A stretch of DNA of 64,000 nucleotides from the NCBI RefSeq assembly GCF_000287055.2, contig NZ_AJYQ02000127.1, positions 1 to 64,000 of the forward strand, in the 5' to 3' direction. Position numbers and translations under genes: made by a program. This document shows, piece by piece, positions 29,253 to 38,279 of the stretch. This DNA comes from Vibrio genomosp. F10 str. ZF-129 (GTDB taxonomy: Bacteria; Pseudomonadota; Gammaproteobacteria; Enterobacterales; Vibrionaceae). Below the pieces are notes generated by a model that saw nothing but the letters and a program-made list of their open reading frames with translations, was not told the origin of the DNA and did not search any database. Numbering within the stretch: position 1 is the first letter of the stretch; every line of letters starts with the position of its first letter.

Positions 29253-31169
29253 TTAATGCGGTACCGCTATTTGCCCATTATCTTGTTGATTCTGGCTCAG
29301 TAAACCAAGTTCAAATTCATCACAGGGCATTGGCCTTGCGTATAGGTAACCTTGCCCAAATTCACACCCTTCACTAATAATGAACGCTTCTTGCGCGAGA
29401 GTTTCTATCCCTTCAGTTGTCACGCGTAACTTGAGCTTTTTCGCGACGCTAATAATGGAACGAACAATGGCACGATCTTCCTCACTATTTTCGAGTTGCT
29501 GTATAAAGCTTTTGTCTATTTTTATACAATCAAAAGGATATTTCTTGAGGTATTGGAATGAGGCGTACCCCGTGCCAAAATCATCAAGCGACAGGGTCAC
29601 TCCAAGTTCATGAAGAGCCATTAGGGTGTTGCTCGCTTTGACCTCATCACCGATGAGTCCACTTTCTGTCACTTCAAGCTCTAAGTAGCGAGCGGGTAGT
29701 TGATAGGCATCAAGCAGGTCTTTTACTTGTTGTGAAAAGTTAACGCTTTGAAGTTGAATGGCCGAAATATTGATCGCAACTGTAAAGTCACTCACATGAT
29801 TCGCCCATTGCGCCGCTTTTTCTATCGCTGAACGAAGCACAAAGTTTCCGACCTCAAAAATAAGCCCATTTTGTTCTGCGATGTGGATGAGTCGTTCATT
29901 GGATATGTCGCCCAATATTGGGTGACGCCACCGCAGCAAAGCTTCCGCACCTGTCCAACGGTGAGTCGTTGGGCAGACCTTTGGTTGGAAATAGAGTAGT
30001 AAATCATCGCTTCTTACGGCTTGTAAAAGATAGCTTTCTAGCTGATTCATATGACTGTGATTGTCAGAGAAAGCCTGCGAATAAAAACTGAATTGATGCC
30101 CTGAGTCCTTGCACGATAACATGGCCTCGGCGGCATATTTGAGTAGATCAGCACTTTGATTGGTATCACTTGACGTCGCAATACCAATATAGGCATGAAG
30201 GTGGACACTTTCTTGTTCAATCACAAATTCTGAATGCCCAACATCGACCAAAGTTTGGCAAAGTCTTTCCAGCGTAACCGCCAATTCTTTTGATTTTACA
30301 ATAAGAACTAAGTCGGTCGAGGTCGGTCGAGCGGTGATAAGTTTGAGCGTTTGAATATTGGCACTCAAACGGTAGCGATAGTGCGTTAAAATCCTATCCC
30401 ACTCTTTATAGCCATACTTCGACTGTAAGCGTCGGCCATTAGTAAAACCAATGTGCACTACCGCCAGTTCTTTTTTCTTTTCCGCTGCGGTAGTCAGTTG
30501 GTTTGGCAACTCTTTTTCCAACGCTTTACGATTGAGGAATCCCGTACCAATATCGTGTAGTTTTTGATATTGAACTTGTTCTTCCGCTGCGCGTCTTTTA
30601 TCGATTTCTTGGTTGAGCGAATAGTTCAAGCTTGCGAGGTCTTGAGTCCGGCTGTTTACCCGGTTCTGTAATTCATTGTTGAGTCGTTGAAGTTTTTCGT
30701 GTTGGTAGAGCGTTTTTAGCTGCGCTTCAACGGAGATACGAAAGCTATCGAGTAGGCGACGATAGGTTGGTGTAAATGGGTTTTCTTTTTCATCGAGGAT
30801 ACAAATGGTGCCAAATTGTTCACCAGTTGGCCAATGGAGAGGCAAACCACAATAGGAAATCATGCCAAGTTCAATGTCTGGGTTATCTTTCCACTCTGGA
30901 TTTGTATTCGCATTCGGAACCAATAATTCAGCATCTCGGTTCATGACAGTTTCACAATACAGCCCTTGCCCTAGAAATTCTTGGTCTCCGACATTATAGG
31001 GGTTAGCCACATTGTTATTTTTGCAGCATACTTCAATGGTTGCTTTTTTGACTCGCATGATCAACGCAGCAGGAACCACAACAATTTCTGAAAGTAGGTT
31101 AAGAGTGCTCTGCCAACCTGCAAACATTGCGTCCGGAATTATCAGTTGCTGAGCATCGATCTTTGACAT
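29253..31169 (-). CDS. GAF-GGDEF(degenerate)-EAL protein, probable c-di-GMP phosphodiesterase
   Basis: About 638 residues: GAF sensor (about 15-165), coiled coil (about 170-210), a GGDEF-like domain and a C-terminal EAL domain. The GGDEF position reads RPTSTDLVLIV, so the catalytic signature is lost and cyclase activity is not expected. The EAL domain keeps EALLRW, EVTESGL, DDFGTGYASF, IKIDKSF, EGIET and QGYLY, so phosphodiesterase activity is likely. No membrane segment: a cytoplasmic, ligand-sensing enzyme. The ATG at 31169 has GGAG eight bases upstream; a TTG at 31241 gives a longer form with weak support. Confidence 0.9.
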   Translation of the reverse strand: MSKIDAQQLIIPDAMFAGWQSTLNLLSEIVVVPAALIMRVKKATIEVCCKNNNVANPYNVGDQEFLGQGLYCETVMNRDAELLVPNANTNPEWKDNPDIELGMISYCGLPLHWPTGEQFGTICILDEKENPFTPTYRRLLDSFRISVEAQLKTLYQHEKLQRLNNELQNRVNSRTQDLASLNYSLNQEIDKRRAAEEQVQYQKLHDIGTGFLNRKALEKELPNQLTTAAEKKKELAVVHIGFTNGRRLQSKYGYKEWDRILTHYRYRLSANIQTLKLITARPTSTDLVLIVKSKELAVTLERLCQTLVDVGHSEFVIEQESVHLHAYIGIATSSDTNQSADLLKYAAEAMLSCKDSGHQFSFYSQAFSDNHSHMNQLESYLLQAVRSDDLLLYFQPKVCPTTHRWTGAEALLRWRHPILGDISNERLIHIAEQNGLIFEVGNFVLRSAIEKAAQWANHVSDFTVAINISAIQLQSVNFSQQVKDLLDAYQLPARYLELEVTESGLIGDEVKASNTLMALHELGVTLSLDDFGTGYASFQYLKKYPFDCIKIDKSFIQQLENSEEDRAIVRSIISVAKKLKLRVTTEGIETLAQEAFIISEGCEFGQGYLYARPMPCDEFELGLLSQNQQDNGQIAVPH

Positions 31170-31284
31170 CTCTATTGCTCCATTTTTATCAAAGTCTTCT
31201 GTTGCATCCAATGCGTCGAGACCGAATAGTTGTTTACCCAATGCAATCCAACTTCTTAATTATAAGAGCCTTTTGTTAATGTAA

Positions 31285-31318
31285 CAAAAAAAAAGCCCCA
31301 GAAAATTAGCGGGGCTTT
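31285..31318 (-). terminator. intrinsic terminator of fabV
   Basis: On the minus strand the 8-bp stem AAAGCCCC/GGGGCTTT (31311-31318 with 31292-31299) is followed by an uninterrupted T run, the complement of the A tract at 31285-31294. It sits downstream of fabV and ahead of the EAL gene, insulating the two. Confidence 0.92.
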
Positions 31319-31358
31319 GCTTATTATCGCCTATCTCAGATCTGAGACCCTTTATTTT

Positions 31359-32558
31359 TTAGTCACTTGTAGTTACAAATGACTCAATATCAATCGGAGC
31401 AGTGTAATCAATTTTCTCAAAATTAAAACCGTTTAATTTTAGAAAATCAGACTTAAAGCCTTGATAATCGCCAATCTGCCTAAAGTTATCGCGTGTCATT
31501 TTTTCTAGTATGCGGGAAACATCGTGCTGAACTTGGGCATTCAGCTCCCAATCATCCATTCTCAATAGTCGTTCGCCATCAAGAGGAATGCGCTGTTCGC
31601 CGTATAGTTTGTCGCAAAAGAGACGCTGCATTTGTTCAATGCACCCTTCATGAAGATCGCGCTCTTTCATTACTTTGTACAAGGCTATCATGTACGGTGT
31701 TAAGCCTGGGATAAATACACTGGCTTTAGTCACCAGCGCCTTGCATACCGTCGCATAAGCACCGCCGGAGAAGTTGGCAAGTTTCAAATTGAGTGAATGA
31801 CTGGTCTGATGTAAGTCGATTTTGGCTCGCCCTAAAGTACCATCAAGATACAATGGGTGCGTAACCTCTGGGCCAATGTAGGAAAAGGCGATGGTTTTGC
31901 ACCCTTGGGCAATCGACTCGGCATTAATTAGGGTATCAATCCAGCTTTCCCAATCTTCGCCGCCCATGACTTTTATGGTGTCTTCGGCTTCTTGCTCCGT
32001 CGCCGGTGGCAAGGTCACATCAGACCATTCGTCTGTCTCAAGGCTAATGAGAGAGCTGTTAATACTTTTACCAATGGGCTTAATCGCAGAGCGCCACAAC
32101 TCTCCGGTGTCAGGATTTGGCCTGGCTCCTGTTGCTAGACTGTATATGACAAGATCGACTTCGCCTTCAAAGTAAGTTTCAATGGCTTCAATGACTCGGG
32201 TGCGAGTTTCAGCAGAAAAAGCATCGCCTTCAATGTTGATGGCGACTCTTCCGGCCCGTTCAGCGTGGTGTTTGAAATAGTAGTTATTATACCAGCCTGC
32301 TGTTGCGCCACCTTTTGCCGTTGGACCGCGCTCTAACGAGACACCAATGGTATCGGATTCAGATGCGCCAAATGAAAGAGCAATCCTGGATGCAAGCCCA
32401 AACCCCGAAGATGAGCCGATAATGAGCACACGTTTCGGTCCTTGTTGAATGGGCTTCGCCGTTTTTACAAATTCAATTTGATCGAGCACGGCTTGTTCAC
32501 AACCAAGCGGATGAGCAGAACGAGCGACCATGCCTTGAATAATGGGTTTAATAATCAT
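31359..32558 (-). CDS. fabV: enoyl-ACP/trans-2-enoyl-CoA reductase, FabV family
   Basis: A 399-residue FabV protein: NADH-dependent reduction of enoyl-ACP (or enoyl-CoA), the last step of fatty-acid elongation, insensitive to triclosan in known members. The N-terminus MIIKPIIQGMVARSAHPLGC matches the family. The nucleotide loop is GSSSGFGLASR, and the catalytic YX8K is intact in YLDGTLGRAKIDL. Several positions differ from the textbook Vibrio FabV (for example GMVARSAHPLG where the usual form has GFICTTTHPVG), so this may be a second, diverged FabV paralogue rather than the principal one. A strong terminator follows. Confidence 0.92.
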   Translation of the reverse strand: MIIKPIIQGMVARSAHPLGCEQAVLDQIEFVKTAKPIQQGPKRVLIIGSSSGFGLASRIALSFGASESDTIGVSLERGPTAKGGATAGWYNNYYFKHHAERAGRVAINIEGDAFSAETRTRVIEAIETYFEGEVDLVIYSLATGARPNPDTGELWRSAIKPIGKSINSSLISLETDEWSDVTLPPATEQEAEDTIKVMGGEDWESWIDTLINAESIAQGCKTIAFSYIGPEVTHPLYLDGTLGRAKIDLHQTSHSLNLKLANFSGGAYATVCKALVTKASVFIPGLTPYMIALYKVMKERDLHEGCIEQMQRLFCDKLYGEQRIPLDGERLLRMDDWELNAQVQHDVSRILEKMTRDNFRQIGDYQGFKSDFLKLNGFNFEKIDYTAPIDIESFVTTSD

Positions 32559-32653
32559 TTTTAGCGCCTTTTAAAACAAATTGACTCTCACTAGCAGCAA
32601 GTCACTAAAATAGCGCAGCTGAAAGAGGTTTTAATTGAGCTAAACCATTAAAA

Positions 32654-33253
32654 TTAAAGATGTACCGATATTTTTTCAGCGACAAACTCTGCAATCCATG
32701 GCTGAGCAACCGGTTTAGGGTGTAGGCCGTCTTCCATCATCCACTCTGGTTTGATAACGACTTGCTCTAAAAAGAAAGGGAGTAATGGTATGTTTTCTTG
32801 CTCGGCTAGGTTTGGGTAAATTTGAAAAAATGCATCGCTATAGCGCTTCCCATAATTGGGTGGAATGCGGATTTGCATTAATATTGGCTGAGCCCCTGCA
32901 TCTTTTGTGATCTTTATGAGTTCAGTCAACGTATTAGAGATCAAATTGGGTGGAAACCCGCGCAAGCCATCATTAGCACCAAGTTCGATGAGAACATAGT
33001 TAGGTTGATGCTCTTCAAGCAATAAAGGTAGGCGTGATAGGCCATTACCCGTAGTATCACCTGATACGCTTCCATTAACGATTTCAATGGTTTTATTATG
33101 GTTAGCCAACGCATTACCCAGTAGTGAAGGCCAAGCCTGCTCAATTGGCATGTTATATCCAGCGCTTAAGCTGTCGCCGAGAACGAGTAGCGTTTTACTG
33201 TGTGCAATGCTAGAACAGAGAACAAGAAGAATTAAGGAAAATAGCCGAATCAT
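32654..33253 (-). CDS. tesA: SGNH esterase/thioesterase I (TesA)
   Basis: A 199-residue SGNH hydrolase matching E. coli TesA, a periplasmic acyl-CoA thioesterase/protease/lysophospholipase. The signal peptide is about residues 1-19 (LILLVLCSSIAHS). Block I GDSLSAGYN (Ser), block II Gly in NGSVSGDTT, block III GANDG, and block V DGLHP (Asp-His) are all present. The ATG at 33253 is used, with GGATG upstream; the longer frame (33430) only reads across the ybbA start. Its start codon overlaps that of ybbA on the other strand in a CATG, so the two genes are divergent with no intergenic space. Confidence 0.93.
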   Translation of the reverse strand: MIRLFSLILLVLCSSIAHSKTLLVLGDSLSAGYNMPIEQAWPSLLGNALANHNKTIEIVNGSVSGDTTGNGLSRLPLLLEEHQPNYVLIELGANDGLRGFPPNLISNTLTELIKITKDAGAQPILMQIRIPPNYGKRYSDAFFQIYPNLAEQENIPLLPFFLEQVVIKPEWMMEDGLHPKPVAQPWIAEFVAEKISVHL

Positions 33254-34031
33254 GCAAACATCCATTATTAGTACAAAGTCAGTATCAAAGGTTATCTCAA
33301 ATAACCGTGAGTCTCTTACCATCCTTAACGATATTGATATGGATGTCAAAGAAGGGGAAAGCATTGCGATCGTAGGCACATCCGGTGCGGGTAAATCAAC
33401 TTTGATGACGCTCTTAGCCGGACTCGACACTCCTACAAGCGGCTCGATTGAACTGCTTGGGAAATCGATCAGTCAAATGAGTGATGACGAACGAGCATCA
33501 TTGAGAGCCAATGACATCGGTTTTGTATTTCAAAGCTTTTTGTTGGTGCCTACGCTGTCAGCGATAGACAACGTCACTTTGCCTTGTCTTTTAAATGGAA
33601 GCTCAGTAGACAAAGAAAGGGCTAAAATGTTGCTTGGCCAAGTAGGGCTGACCAATCGCATGGAGCATTTACCTTCTCAGCTATCAGGTGGCGAGCAGCA
33701 ACGCGTCGCACTGGCACGGGCATTCATGATTAATCCTAAAATTTTATTTGCAGATGAACCGACGGGCAACCTGGATCAGAAAACGGCGGCAACAGTGATT
33801 GATTTGCTTTTTGATATGAATAAGCAACATGGCACGACGCTTATTCTTGTGACACACGATCTTTCTTTGGCTGAACAGTGCGATCGAACCATTTACGTTC
33901 AGTCTGGCTCTATCCAGCCAATGCCTAATAGTTTGCAACAGAGTGCGCATGATCTGTTACAAACGGAAGCTTCCACAAAACAGAGCGTGCCTAACGGAAA
34001 CGACATCGATTCACAAGGTCATTCAGTATGA
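33252..34031 (+). CDS. ybbA: ABC transporter ATP-binding protein YbbA
   Basis: A 259-residue LolD/MacB-type ATPase. Walker A is [11 protein letters not shown], the Q-loop is [10 protein letters not shown], the signature is [14 protein letters not shown], Walker B is [12 protein letters not shown] and the H-loop is VTHD. It pairs with the FtsX-like permease YbbP downstream (4-base overlap). As in E. coli, ybbA-ybbP is divergent from tesA. The ATG at 33252 is chosen because the longer frame from 33087 is only the complement of tesA. A low-complexity 50-residue tail follows the core domain. Confidence 0.93.
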   Translation: MQTSIISTKSVSKVISNNRESLTILNDIDMDVKEGESIAIVGTSGAGKSTLMTLLAGLDTPTSGSIELLGKSISQMSDDERASLRANDIGFVFQSFLLVPTLSAIDNVTLPCLLNGSSVDKERAKMLLGQVGLTNRMEHLPSQLSGGEQQRVALARAFMINPKILFADEPTGNLDQKTAATVIDLLFDMNKQHGTTLILVTHDLSLAEQCDRTIYVQSGSIQPMPNSLQQSAHDLLQTEASTKQSVPNGNDIDSQGHSV

Positions 34032-36481
34032 TTAAAATGTCTACAGACGATCGTGGCATTTCTAAAGCCACTTGGCTTGTTAACTGGAGCCTCAAAGAAA
34101 TACGTCATGGACAGCTTTGGCCCATCGCTCTTTCACTCTCTTTGATCATTGCGTGTGTCTTTGCCCTGTCTGCGCTTGCAGAACGTATTGAACAGGTTGT
34201 CGTTAAACAGGGTAAAGATGCGCTCACGTCTGATTTAGTGTTTCAATCTTCTAATCCTCTTCCACAATCATTAGAGGATGCGATATTAAAAGCGCCAATT
34301 GAGGTAAGCCGTGTTACCCGTTTTGCTACCATGGCGTTTAGCGCTACCCAAATGCAGCTTGTTACGGTAAAGGCATTAGAGTCGAATTACCCGCTTCGCG
34401 GAACAATGAGGCTCGCTTCAGATGTTCAGGAGTCGCAGCAAGTCAAGAAAAACGAACTTTGGCTTGATAAGCGACTTCTTACCCAGCTTGATGTTGTTAT
34501 AGGAGACTCACTGGCTATCGGTGACGCTGATTTTATCGTGAGCGGGACGATAGAAGAAGAGCCTGGGCTGTCGTTTAATCCCTTTCAGCAAATGCCAACA
34601 GTGCTTATCCACTATTCTGATATCGCTCAAACCGGTGCGATTCAAATCGGTAGCAGGGTACGTTATCAGCTCTACATTAACGGCAATGAACCCGAACTTG
34701 AGCAGTTAAAAAACCAGGTAACGCTGACGGCGAGCGAACGCTGGAAAGACACTAATACAGCCAGTCGAACTAACGATATCTTCATTAACACAACGCAATA
34801 TCTCTCGCTCAGCGTCGCTATTGTGATTTTAATGGCGGCAGCAACGTTAGTCTTAACCTGTCAAAGTTATGTGGCGTCGAGAAGAACCACCATTGCTATG
34901 CTGAAAAGCCTGGGGGCCACCAAGCGTTGGCTTACTCGATGGATACTCCTTCAAATCGGTATTTTGCTACTGGTTTCCATTGCACTCGGTTTCAGTGCTG
35001 GGATGCTCCTAGAATACCTGCTGAGATTGCCTTTGGTAGATATCTTGCCAGAGCAACTTCCTTTCTACGGTTTATCGCCTTATCTGTTATCGGTCGCGAC
35101 GTGTGTGCTTATCGCTGTACCTGCATTAGGCATTCCACTGCTGAATTTGTTTAACATTAGTGCTTCGCAAGCAATGCAACCGGCGAGTAAACACATTTTC
35201 AAACGTCGCTATTATTGGTTAATCGCGATTCCAGTTTTACCTTTACTTAGTTATTACGCGAGTAATGCCTTGGTATGGATGCTGTTCGGCGGGCTGGTTG
35301 GGATTATTGTCACCCTTGCTATTATCAGCCTCGCTATCACCAAGCTGATGACGAAATTGCCCTTGGGCGCAACGTTTAAACTTGCTTTGAACCGGATACA
35401 CAGAACACCTGTCATGACTGGGCTTCAATACAGCGCTCTCGGTCTGTCGTTGATGCTAATGGCGACACTGTGGTTAGTGAGAACGGATCTGCTGCAAGAT
35501 TGGCAAAAGACACTACCAGCGAACGCGGCGAATGCCTTTTCATTGAATATATCTGAGCAAGACCGGGAAAGCTATTTGGAGCAACTGGACCAGAATAAGG
35601 TTGAGCGTTCACAGGCGTTTCCGATCATTCGTGGCAGGTTGACCCATATTAACGGTGTTGATGCCAAAGAAATTGAGGGAGCAGAAGAAAAGAGTGATGC
35701 ACTTCGAAGAGAGCTGAATTTCACCTGGGGAGATACCATTCCAGAATACAACCCAGTGCTCGAAGGGGAGTGGAGCGAGGTCGGTGGTGTTTCTGTGGAA
35801 TCTGAAGTCGCACAGGACTTAGGCATTAACATCGGTGACACGTTAACGTTCACGATCAGTGCACAGACCATCGAAGCCAAAGTCAATTCAATCAGAAAAG
35901 TAGAATGGCGGGAAATGAAGCCTAATTTCTATTTCATTTTTACCTCTGATCTTATGGCCGATCACATGGCGAGCTACTTGATCAGTTTTAGAATTGACCC
36001 AGAGCATGACTCGCTGATGCAACGCCTGTCTCGAGAATACCCAACGGTCAGCTTCATGGATATTAGGGAAGTGGGCAGTAAGATTGAGCAGTTACTCAGA
36101 CAGTTTGTATGGGCGATTACTTTACTTGCTGGGTTGGGTGGTTTGGCGGGCTTATTGCTTATATTCACGCTACTGCAACTGAGTCTTTCTCAAAGACAGC
36201 AAGAGCTTCGTTTGTACCGAACTTTAGGTGCGACTCAGAAGTTTATAAAACGTACCATCTGGGCAGAATATGGCCTCATGGCATTGGTTGCGGGTATTGT
36301 AGCGAGTTTAGGTGCAGAGTTGTTGGTGGCGAGTATATTAAAGTTTGGCTTTGATCTATCGGCAACTTGGCATTTTATGCTTTGGATAGCCTTGCCGCTG
36401 GTCGCTTTTTGCACACTTTTTGTGGTTGTCAGAAGTTTGGTTAAAACTCTGTTAACCCCTATGAGCAAAGAGATTAATTAA
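34028..36481 (+). CDS. ybbP: FtsX-family ABC transporter permease YbbP
   Basis: An 817-residue permease with the duplicated MacB/FtsX layout: TM1 (about 30-48), a large periplasmic domain, three helices at about 260-370, two central hydrophobic helices (about 395-440), a second periplasmic domain and three C-terminal helices (about 690-810). The conserved LKSLGATKRWLTRWIL and YRTLGATQKFIKRTIW loops recur in the two halves. Together with YbbA it forms an exporter or mechanotransmission complex; its substrate is unknown, and a link to TesA function through the shared divergent promoter is inferred. ATGA overlap with ybbA. Confidence 0.92.
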   Translation: MIKMSTDDRGISKATWLVNWSLKEIRHGQLWPIALSLSLIIACVFALSALAERIEQVVVKQGKDALTSDLVFQSSNPLPQSLEDAILKAPIEVSRVTRFATMAFSATQMQLVTVKALESNYPLRGTMRLASDVQESQQVKKNELWLDKRLLTQLDVVIGDSLAIGDADFIVSGTIEEEPGLSFNPFQQMPTVLIHYSDIAQTGAIQIGSRVRYQLYINGNEPELEQLKNQVTLTASERWKDTNTASRTNDIFINTTQYLSLSVAIVILMAAATLVLTCQSYVASRRTTIAMLKSLGATKRWLTRWILLQIGILLLVSIALGFSAGMLLEYLLRLPLVDILPEQLPFYGLSPYLLSVATCVLIAVPALGIPLLNLFNISASQAMQPASKHIFKRRYYWLIAIPVLPLLSYYASNALVWMLFGGLVGIIVTLAIISLAITKLMTKLPLGATFKLALNRIHRTPVMTGLQYSALGLSLMLMATLWLVRTDLLQDWQKTLPANAANAFSLNISEQDRESYLEQLDQNKVERSQAFPIIRGRLTHINGVDAKEIEGAEEKSDALRRELNFTWGDTIPEYNPVLEGEWSEVGGVSVESEVAQDLGINIGDTLTFTISAQTIEAKVNSIRKVEWREMKPNFYFIFTSDLMADHMASYLISFRIDPEHDSLMQRLSREYPTVSFMDIREVGSKIEQLLRQFVWAITLLAGLGGLAGLLLIFTLLQLSLSQRQQELRLYRTLGATQKFIKRTIWAEYGLMALVAGIVASLGAELLVASILKFGFDLSATWHFMLWIALPLVAFCTLFVVVRSLVKTLLTPMSKEIN

Positions 36482-36505
36482 CCATTCATTCTCTGTATTT
36501 GGCAG

Positions 36506-36613
36506 TTATCCACAAAAACGGTGGATAAAGTTTTGGATAACTTAGCCTGTAGATAACTGTGGTTTGGTTACAGCCCTTTTAGGACGGAATGTGAAGGATT
36601 ATTGTTATTCACA
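36506..36613. promoter_or_regulatory. cluster of five DnaA-box-like sites
   Basis: Two exact matches to the DnaA box TTATNCACA, at 36506-36514 (TTATCCACA, +) and 36605-36613 (TTATTCACA, +), flank three near matches on the minus strand: TTATCCACC (36520-36528), TTATCCAAA (36532-36540) and TTATCTACA (36548-36556). All lie within 108 bases between ybbP and the FAD oxidoreductase. TTATCCAC/GTGGATAA also forms a perfect 8-bp hairpin, so part of the pattern could be a ybbP terminator; a DnaA-binding or titration role is inferred. Confidence 0.5.
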
Positions 36614-36632
36614 TAATCGAAAAAAAAGGGCT
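36572..36632. repeat. nested inverted repeats in the ybbP/oxidoreductase gap
   Basis: An outer 9-bp pair, AGCCCTTTT (36572-36580) with AAAAGGGCT (36624-36632), encloses an inner 7-bp pair, ATGTGAA (36589-36595) with TTCACAT (36608-36614). This gives a long imperfect hairpin in RNA or a two-level dyad in DNA. It is followed by an A/T-rich stretch up to the next gene. Neither arm is followed by a clean U-tract, so it is not an ordinary terminator. Confidence 0.5.
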
Positions 36633-36776
36633 AGCCATTTATTGCGTCAAGTGTTTTTTTGCAAATAATTCATTTTTATTATGAGTCTGTTTGTTTACTG
36701 GTGTCTGTTAAATAGCGGTTGAATAGTGGTTAAAAGCCACTAAAATACGGCGTGAATTAAATAGTTGGTGTTTACT

Positions 36777-38279
36777 ATGAAAAATGAGGTTGAACGCTCT
36801 AATTACGTTCAAGTCGCGATCATTGGAGGCGGCGTAGCGGGGTCAACTGTTGCTATTCATTTGGCTGAACTTGGCGTTTCTTTAGCATTGCTTGAGAAAA
36901 GCGAGAGTCTTGTCAATGGCCCTCCTATTTGTCATCTCCATGCCGGTGGTAACCTTTATAGAGAGATTTCCTCTAAGCAGTGCTTAGAGCTCTTGGAGCA
37001 GTCGATTAATACCGTGAGACTTTTTCCTCATACCATCAATCGTAGGCCTACTGTCATCGCGACTCCTATTAGCGATGATGGGAACCCTCATGATATTATT
37101 GAGCGGTTAAAGTTGGTGAAAAGTTGCTACCAAACGCTTGTAGATAAAGATGGCCGTAATCAGGTTCTTGGCAACCCTGAACAATATTTCAAATCCTACA
37201 GTAAGGCCGAGCTTCAAACGTTGGCCCTTAGTAAGCAGCCCAAACACCCTCTAAGCCTTGATGACTGGATGATACCGTTTGCACAAAATGCCGAATTAGA
37301 TCGACTGAAATACCCCGTCATCTCAGTACAAGAATACGGTTGGAGTGTGTTTAGGCTGGCGGCGAGTGCTAGCTTGATTTTGGAACAGATGGATAAGTGT
37401 GATGTTAAAACCAACACAACGTTAATTCGAACACAGTTCATTGATGGTATGTGGCTTCTGACTTATCAAGATTCTAACGGTCAAGAGCACCAAATGTATG
37501 CTGAGCACCTGGTCAATGCGTGTGGCTACCAAACAGGTACCGTCGACGATCAAGCCAGTTATAAGCGAAATCGCATGGTCGAGTTCAAAGCGGCCTATAT
37601 GACTCATTGGGAAGCTTGCAATCAACAGTGGCCAGAGGTTATTTTTCATGGTCCCCGCGGCACAGCAAAGGGAATGGCTCAACTTACGCCTTATGCCAAT
37701 GGTGTTTTTCAGCTGCACGGCATGACAGAAAATATCACTCTATTCAAAGATGGCTTGGTCTCCTCCACCTCAGAATCTGCTCAGCCTAATTTGCCTGAAA
37801 GATTGAAAGGAAAGCTATCTAACGGGTGGTCTGATGAAGCGATGATGGAAAGAACCTTACGTGCTATCGGCCATATGGAACAATTTATTCCAACGTTTGG
37901 CTCTGCTACCAAGTTATCGAAACCACTTTATGGTGCGCAACAAATCCCTGGAAGCGATGCGACTTTACGCTCAACAGACGTGACGTTTGAAGAACAAAAC
38001 TACGCGCGTGTAGAAGTGGTCAAAGGGTCGTCGGCGCTAGATGCTGCCAAAAAATTGGTGGCTCATTGGTCGCTTTGTTTGGCGAAAGAAAGCTCTATTG
38101 AGAATACACATCCGACGGCGCTCTCTTTGAGTTATCAAGACGTTGAAACTAAAGCATTAGAGCTGGCTATTGAGCGTTCTTACCCTAAAGAGTTGGCATT
38201 ACTCGCTGGCGCTATCGGTACCATAACATCAGAGCTAGTAACCAAAGAACCGAGCCCATTGGCACCATGCGTCTTGTAA
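36777..38279 (+). CDS. FAD-dependent oxidoreductase, DAO-like
   Basis: A 500-residue flavoprotein. The Rossmann dinucleotide motif IIGGGVAGSTVAIHLAE (about residues 15-31) is followed by LLEKS, binding the FAD ribose. A second FAD element is LVNACGYQTG (about 245-254). The rest resembles the DAO/GlpD-like fold, but the substrate is not recognisable. There is no signal peptide. The start is ATG 36777 (a TTG at 36765 is an alternative). Its 3' end overlaps the convergent pxpC gene by 45 bases, and it has no operon partner. A link to 5-oxoproline or amino-acid metabolism is only suggested by the neighbourhood. Confidence 0.82.
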   Translation: MKNEVERSNYVQVAIIGGGVAGSTVAIHLAELGVSLALLEKSESLVNGPPICHLHAGGNLYREISSKQCLELLEQSINTVRLFPHTINRRPTVIATPISDDGNPHDIIERLKLVKSCYQTLVDKDGRNQVLGNPEQYFKSYSKAELQTLALSKQPKHPLSLDDWMIPFAQNAELDRLKYPVISVQEYGWSVFRLAASASLILEQMDKCDVKTNTTLIRTQFIDGMWLLTYQDSNGQEHQMYAEHLVNACGYQTGTVDDQASYKRNRMVEFKAAYMTHWEACNQQWPEVIFHGPRGTAKGMAQLTPYANGVFQLHGMTENITLFKDGLVSSTSESAQPNLPERLKGKLSNGWSDEAMMERTLRAIGHMEQFIPTFGSATKLSKPLYGAQQIPGSDATLRSTDVTFEEQNYARVEVVKGSSALDAAKKLVAHWSLCLAKESSIENTHPTALSLSYQDVETKALELAIERSYPKELALLAGAIGTITSELVTKEPSPLAPCVL

